This document shows, piece by piece, positions 26,991-34,962 of a DNA stretch of 64,000 bases. The stretch covers positions 5,836 through 69,835 of the forward strand of contig NZ_BMVL01000020.1 of NCBI RefSeq assembly GCF_014650695.1, read 5' to 3'. The position numbers were made by a program, and so were the translations under genes. Each line of letters starts with the position of its first letter. Positions within the stretch are counted from its first letter, which is position 1. The notes under the pieces were generated by a model. That model saw nothing but the letters and a program-made list of their open reading frames with translations. It ran no database searches and was not told the DNA's origin. This DNA is from Streptomyces avidinii (GTDB taxonomy: Bacteria > Actinomycetota > Actinomycetes > Streptomycetales > Streptomycetaceae).

Positions 26991-27913
26991 GCGCGCAGCT
27001 CCTTGCCTGTCAGTTCGAGGAAGACGTCCTCGAGGGTGTGCCGCTCGACCGTGAGGCTGCTCGGCATCACGCCGTGCTGCGCGCACCAGGAGGCGACGGT
27101 GGCCAGCAGCTGGGGGTGGACGTCGCCGGTGACCCGGTAGACGCCGGGGGTGAGCTCGGCGGCCTCGGTGCCGTCGGGCAGCGCCTTCAGCAGCGAGGCG
27201 AGGTCGAGGGAGGGGCGGCCGGTGAAGCGCAGGGTGTTCTCGGCGCCGCCCCGGCACAGCTGCTCGGGACTGCCGTGGACGACGACCCGGCCCGCGTCCA
27301 CGATGGCGACCTCGTCCGCGAGCTGCTCGGCCTCGTCCATGTGGTGGGTGGTGAGGACGACGGTGACCCCGTCGGTGCGCAGCTCCCGTACGAGGTCCCA
27401 GGTCGCGCGGCGGGCCTGCGGGTCCAGGCCGGCGGTGGGCTCGTCCAGGAAGACCAGCTCGGGGCGGCCCACGACGGCCATGGCCAGGGCGAGGCGCTGC
27501 TGCTGCCCGCCGGAGAGCCGGCGGTAGGGGGTGCGACCGCAGCCGCCGAGTCCGAGGCGCTCCACCAGGGTGTCGACGTCGAGGGGGGCGGCGTACAGCT
27601 TGGCCATGTGGCGCAGCATCTCGACGGCGCGGGCTCCGGAGTAGACGCCTCCGGACTGCAGCATCACGCCGATCCGCGGGCGCAGGGCCTCGGCCCGGGC
27701 GACCGGGTCGAGGCCGAGGACGCGGACGGTGCCGGCGTCGGGGCGGTGGTAGCCCTCGCAGGTCTCCACCGTGGTCGTCTTGCCCGCGCCGTTGGGACCG
27801 AGGACCGCGGTGACGGAGCCGCTCCGGACGGTGAGGTCCAGGCCGTCCACCGCGGTCTTGGTGCCGTACCGCTTCACCAGTCCGCGGATCTCCACGGCGG
27901 GGTCGTTGCTCAT
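26987..27913 (-). CDS. ABC transporter ATP-binding protein
   Basis: The 308-residue ATPase has Walker A GPNGAGKTTT, signature RRLSGGQQQRLALAMA, Walker B ELVFLDEPTAGLD and the switch TTHHMDEAEQLA. About 80 C-terminal residues match the DrrA-type accessory region. The ATG at 27913 begins MSNDPAVEIRGLVKRYG and is preferred over a 34-residue basic upstream extension. It is transcribed divergently from sufR across 389 bases and is coupled to the permease by ATGA. Confidence 0.92.
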   Translation of the reverse strand: MSNDPAVEIRGLVKRYGTKTAVDGLDLTVRSGSVTAVLGPNGAGKTTTVETCEGYHRPDAGTVRVLGLDPVARAEALRPRIGVMLQSGGVYSGARAVEMLRHMAKLYAAPLDVDTLVERLGLGGCGRTPYRRLSGGQQQRLALAMAVVGRPELVFLDEPTAGLDPQARRATWDLVRELRTDGVTVVLTTHHMDEAEQLADEVAIVDAGRVVVHGSPEQLCRGGAENTLRFTGRPSLDLASLLKALPDGTEAAELTPGVYRVTGDVHPQLLATVASWCAQHGVMPSSLTVERHTLEDVFLELTGKELRA

Positions 27914-28302
27914 GAGGGGTGAGTCTACGGAGCCGCGGGAGGGGTCGTGGGTCCCGGGGTCGGGGCCCCTTCTCCTCCTCTTCCACTCCCCTTCCTCTCC
28001 GCGGGCTTCGAACACGGCCTCGCGAATGCGCGTCTTTTTCAGTCTTCCGGCCCTGGGTGCACCGGCATCTTTCGGTGATCTCCTCCGAATCCCGAAGTGC
28101 CTCGTGCCGGTGTGCGTCGAGGGTGCAGGAGTGCTGGTGGGAGGCGTGTGCGGGGCTCTCGGGACTGTTCGGGAGGATGCGGAATGCTGGCCTCCGAATA
28201 ACTCTCCGTCGATAAATTAGGTAACCCTTAGTGATGGAGGCCACCAGGGGTGGCGTCCGTCACGGCTTGTCCCTGCTCGGTTAATTACGCAACAATGGCG
28301 TT
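27914..28302. other. Divergent region between ABC exporter and suf operon
   Basis: No gene is apparent. The half near sufR (about 28190-28300) is distinctly AT-richer than the surroundings and holds the SufR site, a TAATTA that may be the -10 (28282-28287), and TTAGGTAACCCTTAG near 28216, a weak iron-box-like match. The half near the ABC gene has a C/T-rich run and no clear promoter. Confidence 0.6.
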
Positions 28303-28303
28303 G
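28290..28303 (+). promoter_or_regulatory. SufR operator CAAC-N6-GTTG
   Basis: The 14-base palindrome CAAC-AATGGC-GTTG ends on the first base of the sufR GTG start. It matches the CAAC-N6-GTTG site which, as I recall, was reported for SufR autorepression in Streptomyces avermitilis. Its position over the start implies repression of initiation, and, with TAATTA just upstream, a leaderless or nearly leaderless transcript. Confidence 0.8.
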
Positions 28304-29064
28304 TGAAATACGGCGAACGGCAGATCGACACCCCTCAGGGGGAGCTCGGCACCGGGGAGCGGTCAACCCGCAACCGGGTGGCGCGCTCGATCCTGGACCA
28401 CGGTCCGTCCACCGTCGCCGACCTCGCCCAGCGCCTCGGCCTCACCCAGGCCGCCGTCCGCCGCCACCTCGACACGCTCGTCACCGACGACGTGGTCGAA
28501 CCCCGTGAGCAGCGTGTGTACGGCGCGCGGACCCGGGGTCGGCCCGCCAAGGTCTTCGCGCTCACCGACTGCGGCCGCGACTCCTTCGACCAGTCCTACG
28601 ACACGCTCGCCGCGGACGCCCTGCGGTGGATCGCGCAGTCCGTCGGCGGCGGCGAGCAGGGCGAGGCGGCCGTCGCCGCCTTCGCCAGGGCGCGGATGGA
28701 AGCGCAGGCGCAGACCTACCGGGAGGCCGTCGAAGCAGCCCCCACGCGGGAGCGCGCGGAGGCCCTTGCCAAGGCGTTGACCGCGGACGGGTACGCTGCT
28801 ACGGCGAAGAGCGCTCCCGGTCCGCACAGCGGTGAACAGCTCTGCCAGCACCACTGCCCGGTCGCGCACGTCGCCGAGCAGTTCCCGCAGCTCTGCGAGG
28901 CGGAGACCGAGGTCTTCTCCCGCCTGCTCGGGACCCATGTGCAGCGCCTCGCCACGATCGCCCACGGCGACGGGGTGTGCACGACGTTCATTCCGCGTAG
29001 CGCGAGCACCACACAGACCGACACATCAGTATCTGCAAGTACGGCCGGGAGGAACCCCGCATGA
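28303..29064 (+). CDS. sufR: SufR, iron-sulfur cluster-sensing repressor
   Basis: SufR is an ArsR/DeoR-like winged-helix repressor holding an Fe-S cluster and controlling the suf operon. The helix-turn-helix is residues 35-60 (STVADLAQRLGLTQAAVRRHLDTL), followed by the wing RVYGARTRGRPAKVFALT. The cysteines C181, C185 and C198, in LCQHHCPVAH and QLCEAE, have the spacing of the cluster ligands known in Streptomyces SufR; C226 is a further candidate. The GTG start overlaps the operator, and the stop overlaps the sufB ATG. It should repress sufR-B-D-C-S-U-T when clusters are sufficient. Confidence 0.93.
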   Translation: MKYGERQIDTPQGELGTGERSTRNRVARSILDHGPSTVADLAQRLGLTQAAVRRHLDTLVTDDVVEPREQRVYGARTRGRPAKVFALTDCGRDSFDQSYDTLAADALRWIAQSVGGGEQGEAAVAAFARARMEAQAQTYREAVEAAPTRERAEALAKALTADGYAATAKSAPGPHSGEQLCQHHCPVAHVAEQFPQLCEAETEVFSRLLGTHVQRLATIAHGDGVCTTFIPRSASTTQTDTSVSASTAGRNPA

Positions 29065-30476
29065 CCACGGAGATCGCTCACCCTGAGCTCGATGGCCTGG
29101 GCACTTACGAATACGGCTGGGCCGACTCCGACGCGGCCGGTGCCGCTGCCAAGCGGGGTCTGTCCGAAGATGTCGTCCGCGACATCTCGGCGAAGAAGTC
29201 CGAGCCGGAGTGGATGCTCAAGCTCCGCCTCAAGGGCCTGAAGCTGTTCGACAAGAAGCCCATGCCGAACTGGGGTTCCGACCTCTCGGGCATCGACTTC
29301 AACAACATCAAGTACTTCGTGCGTTCCACCGAGAAGCAGGCCGCTTCGTGGGAGGACCTGCCCGAGGACATCAAGAACACGTACGACAAGCTCGGCATCC
29401 CCGAGGCGGAGAAGCAGCGCCTCGTCGCCGGTGTCGCGGCCCAGTACGAGTCCGAGGTCGTCTACCACCAGATCCGCGAAGACCTGGAGGAGCAGGGCGT
29501 CATCTTCCTCGACACGGACACCGCGCTCAAGGAGCACCCGGAGCTCTTCCAGGAGTACTTCGGCACGGTCATCCCGGTCGGCGACAACAAGTTCGCGTCG
29601 CTGAACACCGCGGTGTGGTCCGGCGGCTCCTTCATCTACGTCCCCAAGGGCGTGAAGGTCGACATCCCGCTCCAGGCCTACTTCCGTATCAACACGGAGA
29701 ACATGGGCCAGTTCGAGCGGACGCTGATCATCGTCGACGAGGACGCCTACGTCCACTACGTCGAGGGCTGCACCGCCCCCATCTACTCCTCGGACTCGCT
29801 GCACAGCGCCGTGGTCGAGATCATCGTCAAGAAGGGCGGCCGCTGCCGCTACACGACGATCCAGAACTGGTCGAACAACGTCTACAACCTGGTCACCAAG
29901 CGCGCCGTGGCGTACGAGGGCGCGACCATGGAGTGGATCGACGGCAACATCGGTTCCAAGGTCACCATGAAGTACCCGGCCGTCTACCTGATGGGCGAGC
30001 ACGCCAAGGGCGAGACCCTGTCGATCGCCTTCGCGGGCGAGGGCCAGCACCAGGACGCCGGTTCCAAGATGGTGCACATGGCGCCGCACACCTCCTCGAA
30101 CATCGTCTCCAAGTCGGTGGCCCGAGGCGGCGGCCGGACCTCCTACCGAGGCCTGGTCGAGATCGGCGAGGGCGCCCACGGCTCGAAGTCCAACGTGCTG
30201 TGCGATGCGCTCCTGGTCGACACCATCTCCCGCTCGGACACGTACCCCTACGTGGACGTGCGCGAGGACGACGTCTCCATGGGCCACGAGGCCACGGTCT
30301 CCAAGGTCTCCGACGACCAGCTCTTCTACCTGATGAGCCGCGGCCTGACGGAGTTCGAGGCGATGGCCATGATCGTGCGCGGCTTCGTCGAGCCCATCGC
30401 GCGCGAGCTGCCCATGGAGTACGCCCTCGAGCTGAACCGGCTGATCGAGCTGCAGATGGAGGGTTCGGTCGGCTAG
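29061..30476 (+). CDS. sufB: Fe-S assembly scaffold SufB
   Basis: SufB is the cluster scaffold of the SufBCD complex. At 471 residues it has the standard length and family segments WSGGSFIYVPKGVKV, YFRINTENMGQFERTLIIVDE, VHYVEGCTAPIYS with the conserved cysteine, and SKSVARGGGRTSYRGLV. The ATG overlaps the sufR stop (ATGA). A 61-base gap separates it from sufD. Confidence 0.97.
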   Translation: MTTEIAHPELDGLGTYEYGWADSDAAGAAAKRGLSEDVVRDISAKKSEPEWMLKLRLKGLKLFDKKPMPNWGSDLSGIDFNNIKYFVRSTEKQAASWEDLPEDIKNTYDKLGIPEAEKQRLVAGVAAQYESEVVYHQIREDLEEQGVIFLDTDTALKEHPELFQEYFGTVIPVGDNKFASLNTAVWSGGSFIYVPKGVKVDIPLQAYFRINTENMGQFERTLIIVDEDAYVHYVEGCTAPIYSSDSLHSAVVEIIVKKGGRCRYTTIQNWSNNVYNLVTKRAVAYEGATMEWIDGNIGSKVTMKYPAVYLMGEHAKGETLSIAFAGEGQHQDAGSKMVHMAPHTSSNIVSKSVARGGGRTSYRGLVEIGEGAHGSKSNVLCDALLVDTISRSDTYPYVDVREDDVSMGHEATVSKVSDDQLFYLMSRGLTEFEAMAMIVRGFVEPIARELPMEYALELNRLIELQMEGSVG

Positions 30477-30537
30477 TTCCGGCCGCCCGAGTCCCCGCAG
30501 ACATTCTTTGACGTAGGAAGAGAGCACGAAGACAGCC

Positions 30538-31716
30538 ATGGCTGAGGCTCAGAACATTCCGGCGGGTTCGACCACCGCCGGTGCGATCGCGGTGGCCGCC
30601 GAGTCCACCGTTGCCACCCGGATGAGTGCGCCCCCGTCCTTCGACGTGGCGGACTTCCCGGTTCCGAACGGCCGCGAGGAGGAGTGGCGGTTCACCCCGC
30701 TCGCCCGCCTCAAGGGCCTGCACGACGGCACCGCGGTCGCCAACGGCAGCATGAAGGCCCAGATCGACGCGCCCGAGGGCGTCACGGTCGAGTCGGTGGA
30801 CCGCGGTGACGCGCGCATCGGCAAGGCCGGCACCCCGGTGGACCGGATCGCCGCCCAGGCGTACTCCTCCTTCGCCAAGGCCACGGTCGTCACCGTGCCC
30901 AAGGAGACGGTCCTCACCGAGCCGGTGCGCGTGGCGCTGCACGGCGAGGGCGGTACCACCTTCGGTCACACCGTCTTCGACGTACAGGCCTTCGCCGAGG
31001 CCGTCATCGTCATCGACCACACCGGTGACGGCGTGCGCGCCGCCAACGTCGACTTCCTGGTCGGCGACGGTGCCAAGCTCACCGTCGTGTCCGTGCAGGA
31101 CTGGGACGACACCGCCGTCCACTGCTCGCAGCACAACACGCTCGTCGGCCGCGACGCGACCTTCAAGTCGATCGTGATCACCTTCGGCGGCGACCTCGTC
31201 CGCCTCCACCCGCGCGTGAGCTACGCGGGCCCCGGCGGCGAGGCCGAGCTCTTCGGCCTGTACTTCACCGACGCCGGCCAGCACCAGGAGCACCGCCTCC
31301 TGGTCGACCACGCCGCCCCGCACTGCAAGTCGCACGTGGTCTACAAGGGTGCGCTCCAGGGCCAGGACGCCCACGCCGTCTGGATCGGTGACGTGCTCAT
31401 CCAGAAGACCGCCGAGGGCACCGACACCTACGAGATGAACCGCAACCTCGTCCTCACGGACGGCGCGCGGGTCGACTCGGTGCCGAACCTGGAGATCGAG
31501 ACCGGCGAGATCGTCGGCGCCGGGCACGCCTCCGCGACCGGCCGCTTCGACGACGAGCAGCTCTTCTACCTGCAGGCCCGTGGCATCCCGGCCGATGAGG
31601 CCCGCCGCCTGGTCGTCCGCGGCTTCTTCGCGGAGCTCGTGCAGCAGATCGGTGTCGACGACATCGAGGAGCGCCTGCTCGCCAAGATCGAGACCGAGCT
31701 CCAGGGTTCCGTCTGA
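30538..31716 (+). CDS. sufD: Fe-S assembly protein SufD
   Basis: SufD partners SufB and SufC in cluster assembly and iron acquisition. The 392-residue protein has an N-terminal helical part (EEEWRFTPLARLKGL) and the beta-helix core with AELFGLYFTDAGQHQEHRLLVDHAAPHCKSH. The conserved C-terminal block is GHASATGRFDDEQLFYLQARGIPADEARRL. The start has an AGGAAG ribosome site. Its stop shares a base with the ATG of the Rieske gene (TGATG). Confidence 0.96.
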   Translation: MAEAQNIPAGSTTAGAIAVAAESTVATRMSAPPSFDVADFPVPNGREEEWRFTPLARLKGLHDGTAVANGSMKAQIDAPEGVTVESVDRGDARIGKAGTPVDRIAAQAYSSFAKATVVTVPKETVLTEPVRVALHGEGGTTFGHTVFDVQAFAEAVIVIDHTGDGVRAANVDFLVGDGAKLTVVSVQDWDDTAVHCSQHNTLVGRDATFKSIVITFGGDLVRLHPRVSYAGPGGEAELFGLYFTDAGQHQEHRLLVDHAAPHCKSHVVYKGALQGQDAHAVWIGDVLIQKTAEGTDTYEMNRNLVLTDGARVDSVPNLEIETGEIVGAGHASATGRFDDEQLFYLQARGIPADEARRLVVRGFFAELVQQIGVDDIEERLLAKIETELQGSV

Positions 31717-32033
31717 TGAATTACGTCAAGGCCTGTGCGCTCAGCGAGCTCGAGGAGAACACCCCCAAGCGGGTGGAACTCGACGGCACGCCGGTGTCCA
31801 TCGTCTCCACCGAGGGGGAGGTGTTCGCGATCAACGACATCTGCTCGCACGCGAACGTCTCGCTCTCGGAGGGCGAGGTCGAAGACTGCATGATCGAGTG
31901 CTGGCTGCACGGGTCGGCCTTCGACCTGCGCACCGGCAAGCCCTCGGGTCTGCCCGCGACGCGCCCCGTACCCGTATACCCCGTAAAGATCGAAGGGGAC
32001 GACGTGCTCGTCTCCCTCACCCAGGAGTCCTGA
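31716..32033 (+). CDS. Rieske-type [2Fe-2S] ferredoxin in the suf operon
   Basis: This 105-residue protein is a stand-alone Rieske ferredoxin like those of aromatic dioxygenases. The cluster ligands are C-x-H in INDICSHANVSL and C-x2-H in IECWLHGSAFDL. It probably carries electrons or serves as a cluster recipient in Suf assembly; its exact role is unknown, though it is conserved between sufD and sufC in actinobacteria. It is translationally coupled to sufD by TGATG and ends seven bases before sufC. Confidence 0.92.
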   Translation: MNYVKACALSELEENTPKRVELDGTPVSIVSTEGEVFAINDICSHANVSLSEGEVEDCMIECWLHGSAFDLRTGKPSGLPATRPVPVYPVKIEGDDVLVSLTQES

Positions 32034-32040
32034 GGTATCC

Positions 32041-32805
32041 ATGGCAACGCTTGAAATCCACGACCTGCACGTCTCCGTCGAGGCCGAGAACGGCGCCCGC
32101 GAGATCCTCAAGGGCGTCGACCTCACCGTCAAGCAGGGTGAGACGCACGCCATCATGGGTCCGAACGGCTCCGGCAAGTCCACCCTGGCGTACTCGCTCG
32201 CCGGTCACCCGAAGTACACCATCACCGGTGGCACCGTGGCCCTCGACGGCGAGGACGTCCTGGAGATGTCCGTCGACGAGCGCGCCCGCGCCGGCGTCTT
32301 CCTCGCGATGCAGTACCCGGTCGAGGTCCCCGGTGTCTCGGTCTCCAACTTCCTGCGTACGTCGGCCACCGCCATCCGCGGCGAGGCGCCGAAGCTGCGT
32401 ACCTGGGTGAAGGAGGTCAAGTCCGCGATGGAGCAGCTCCAGATGGACCCGGCCTTCGCCGAGCGCAACGTCAACGAGGGCTTCTCCGGCGGTGAGAAGA
32501 AGCGCCACGAGATCCTGCAGCTGGAGCTCCTGAAGCCGAAGATCGCGATCCTCGACGAGACCGACTCCGGCCTGGACGTCGACGCGCTGCGCATCGTCTC
32601 CGAGGGCGTCAACCGCGTCCGCGAGACCGGCGAGGTCGGCACGCTGCTGATCACGCACTACACGCGCATCCTGCGCTACATCAAGCCCGACTTCGTGCAC
32701 GTGTTCGCGAACGGCCGTATCGCCGAGTCCGGTGGCGCCGAGCTCGCCGACCAGCTGGAGGCCGAGGGCTACGACAAGTACGTGAAGGGTGGCGCGACCG
32801 CGTGA
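32041..32805 (+). CDS. sufC: Fe-S assembly ATPase SufC
   Basis: SufC is the ABC-type ATPase of the SufBCD scaffold. Its 254 residues carry Walker A GPNGSGKSTL, the Suf-specific signature GFSGGEKKRHEILQ, Walker B KIAILDETDSGLDVDAL and the H-loop LLITHYTRIL. There are no membrane segments, as expected of this soluble ABC protein. Its end overlaps the sufS start. Confidence 0.97.
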   Translation: MATLEIHDLHVSVEAENGAREILKGVDLTVKQGETHAIMGPNGSGKSTLAYSLAGHPKYTITGGTVALDGEDVLEMSVDERARAGVFLAMQYPVEVPGVSVSNFLRTSATAIRGEAPKLRTWVKEVKSAMEQLQMDPAFAERNVNEGFSGGEKKRHEILQLELLKPKIAILDETDSGLDVDALRIVSEGVNRVRETGEVGTLLITHYTRILRYIKPDFVHVFANGRIAESGGAELADQLEAEGYDKYVKGGATA

Positions 32806-34058
32806 CACAGCTGCCTGGCCTCCTCGACATCGAGGCGATCCGCAAGGACTTCCCCCTGCTGGATCGTGTGGTCCACGACGGGAAGAAGATCGTTTACCTG
32901 GACAACGCGGCGACCTCCCAGAAGCCGCGCCAGGTGCTCGACGCGCTGAACGAGTACTACGAGCAGCACAACGCCAACGTCCACCGTGGCGTGCACGTGC
33001 TCGCCGAGGAGGCCACGGCGCTGTACGAGGGCGCCCGCGACAAGGTCGCCGCCTTCATCAACGCGCCGAGCCGCGACGAGGTGATCTTCACCAAGAACGC
33101 CTCGGAGTCGCTCAACCTGGTCGCGAACATGCTCGGCTGGGCGGACGAGCCCTACCGGGTCGACCGCGAGACCGAGATCGCCATCACGGAGATGGAGCAC
33201 CACTCCAACATCGTGCCGTGGCAGCTGCTCTCGCAGCGCACCGGCGCCAAGCTGAAGTGGTTCGGCCTCACCGACGACGGCCGGCTCGACCTGTCCAACA
33301 TCGAAGAGGTCATCACGGAGAAGACGAAGATCGTCTCCTTCACGCTGGTCTCCAACATCATGGGCACCGTCAACCCGGTCGAGGCGATCGTCCGGCGCGC
33401 CCAGGACGTCGGCGCCCTCGTGCTGATCGACGCCTCCCAGGCCGCCCCGCACATGCCGCTGGACGTGCAGGCGCTCGGCGCCGACTTCGTGGCCTTCACC
33501 GGCCACAAGATGTGCGGTCCGACCGGCATCGGTGTCCTCTGGGGCCGCCAGGAGCTCCTGGAGGACCTGCCCCCGTTCCTCGGCGGCGGCGAGATGATCG
33601 AGACCGTGTCGATGCACGCCTCGACCTACGCCCCGGCGCCCCACAAGTTCGAGGCGGGTACGCCCCCGATCGCCCAGGCCGTCGGCCTCGGCGCGGCCGT
33701 GGACTACCTGTCCGCGATCGGCATGGACAAGATCGCCGCGCACGAGCACGCGATCACGGAGTACGCGATCAAGCGCCTCGCAGAGGTGCCCGACCTGCGG
33801 ATCATCGGCCCCACCACGGCCGAGGACCGCGGCGCCGCGATCTCCTTCGTCCTGGGCGACATCCACCCGCACGACGTCGGCCAGGTGCTGGACGAGCAGG
33901 GCATCGCGGTCCGCGTGGGACACCACTGCGCGCGCCCCGTCTGCCTGCGCTACGGAATTCCTGCGACGACGCGAGCGTCTTTCTACCTGTACTCCTCTCC
34001 GGCCGAGGTCGACGCGCTGATCGACGGGCTGGAGCACGTACGGAACTTCTTCGGCTGA
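32802..34058 (+). CDS. sufS: Cysteine desulfurase SufS
   Basis: SufS is the PLP enzyme that takes sulfur from cysteine for cluster assembly. The PLP lysine is in FVAFTGHKMCGPTGIGVLWG, and the persulfide cysteine in VGHHCARPVCLRYG near the C terminus. The 418-residue length is standard for the group II type. The GTG start overlaps the sufC stop by GTGA. Partner sufU follows 22 bases downstream, as in other Gram-positive suf operons. Confidence 0.96.
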   Translation: MTQLPGLLDIEAIRKDFPLLDRVVHDGKKIVYLDNAATSQKPRQVLDALNEYYEQHNANVHRGVHVLAEEATALYEGARDKVAAFINAPSRDEVIFTKNASESLNLVANMLGWADEPYRVDRETEIAITEMEHHSNIVPWQLLSQRTGAKLKWFGLTDDGRLDLSNIEEVITEKTKIVSFTLVSNIMGTVNPVEAIVRRAQDVGALVLIDASQAAPHMPLDVQALGADFVAFTGHKMCGPTGIGVLWGRQELLEDLPPFLGGGEMIETVSMHASTYAPAPHKFEAGTPPIAQAVGLGAAVDYLSAIGMDKIAAHEHAITEYAIKRLAEVPDLRIIGPTTAEDRGAAISFVLGDIHPHDVGQVLDEQGIAVRVGHHCARPVCLRYGIPATTRASFYLYSSPAEVDALIDGLEHVRNFFG

Positions 34059-34080
34059 CGGACGAGGCGACGAGGACGCA

Positions 34081-34542
34081 GTGAAGCTGGATTCGATGTA
34101 CCAGGAACTGATCCTGGACCACTACAAGCACCCGCACGGGCGTGGCCTGCGCGACGGCGACGCCGAGGTGCACCACGTCAATCCGACGTGCGGTGACGAG
34201 ATCACGCTGCGCGTGAAGTACGACGGCGAGACGCTGACCGACGTCTCCTACGAGGGCCAGGGCTGCTCGATCAGCCAGGCCAGCGCGTCCGTACTGAACG
34301 AGCTGCTCGTGGGCAAGGAACTGGCCGAGGCGCAGAAGATCCAGGCAGTCTTCCTGGAGATGATGCAGTCCAAGGGCAAGATCGAGCCCGACGAGGCCAT
34401 GGAGGAGGTGCTGGAGGACGCGGTCGCGTTCGTCGGCGTCTCCAAGTACCCGGCTCGCGTGAAGTGTGCTCTGCTGAGCTGGATGGCGTGGAAGGACGCG
34501 ACGGCCCAGGCTCTGGGCGGCGCGGAGAGGAAGACGGCATGA
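34081..34542 (+). CDS. sufU: Zinc-dependent sulfurtransferase SufU
   Basis: SufU accepts persulfide sulfur from SufS; it is an IscU-like zinc protein. Three conserved cysteines are visible in VNPTCGDEITL, YEGQGCSISQAS and ARVKCALLSWMAW. The 18-20 residue insertion typical of SufU compared with IscU (LVGKELAEAQKIQAVFLEM) is present. The start is a GTG. Its stop overlaps the next ATG. Confidence 0.95.
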   Translation: MKLDSMYQELILDHYKHPHGRGLRDGDAEVHHVNPTCGDEITLRVKYDGETLTDVSYEGQGCSISQASASVLNELLVGKELAEAQKIQAVFLEMMQSKGKIEPDEAMEEVLEDAVAFVGVSKYPARVKCALLSWMAWKDATAQALGGAERKTA

Positions 34543-34883
34543 CCGAGAACGCGACGCCCGAGGCGTCGATCAAGCCGGCCACCGAGGAAGAGGTCCGCGA
34601 GGCCCTCTACGACGTGGTCGACCCCGAGCTGGGCATCGACGTTGTCAACCTGGGCCTGATCTACGGCATCCACATCGACGACGCGAACATCGCCACCCTC
34701 GACATGACGCTGACGTCTGCGGCGTGCCCGCTGACGGACGTCATCGAGGACCAGGCGAAGTCGGCGACGGACGGCATCGTGAGCGAGCTCCGGATCAACT
34801 GGGTCTGGATGCCGCCGTGGGGCCCGGACAAGATCACGGACGACGGCCGCGAGCAGCTCCGCGCACTCGGCTTCAACGTCTGA
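34539..34883 (+). CDS. sufT: SufT-like metal-sulfur cluster assembly factor (MIP18/DUF59)
   Basis: This 114-residue MIP18-family protein is thought to help mature Fe-S proteins. The core motifs are LYDVVDPELGIDVVNLGLIYGI and the conserved cysteine in TLTSAACPLTDVI. It starts with ATGA overlap to sufU and ends the suf operon just before a strong terminator. The family assignment is sure; the biochemical role in Streptomyces is inferred. Confidence 0.93.
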   Translation: MTENATPEASIKPATEEEVREALYDVVDPELGIDVVNLGLIYGIHIDDANIATLDMTLTSAACPLTDVIEDQAKSATDGIVSELRINWVWMPPWGPDKITDDGREQLRALGFNV

Positions 34884-34893
34884 GCGGTTCCGA

Positions 34894-34936
34894 ACGAGGA
34901 AGGGCCCCCGGCATCGCGCCGGGGGCCCTTCCTCGT
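34894..34936 (+). terminator. Terminator of the suf operon
   Basis: A 19-bp perfect stem with a short loop is followed by CCTCGTG. It lies between sufT and a convergent gene and can serve both. Confidence 0.85.
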
Positions 34937-34962
34937 GTCCGCAGGGCGGCCCGTCGGGCCGC

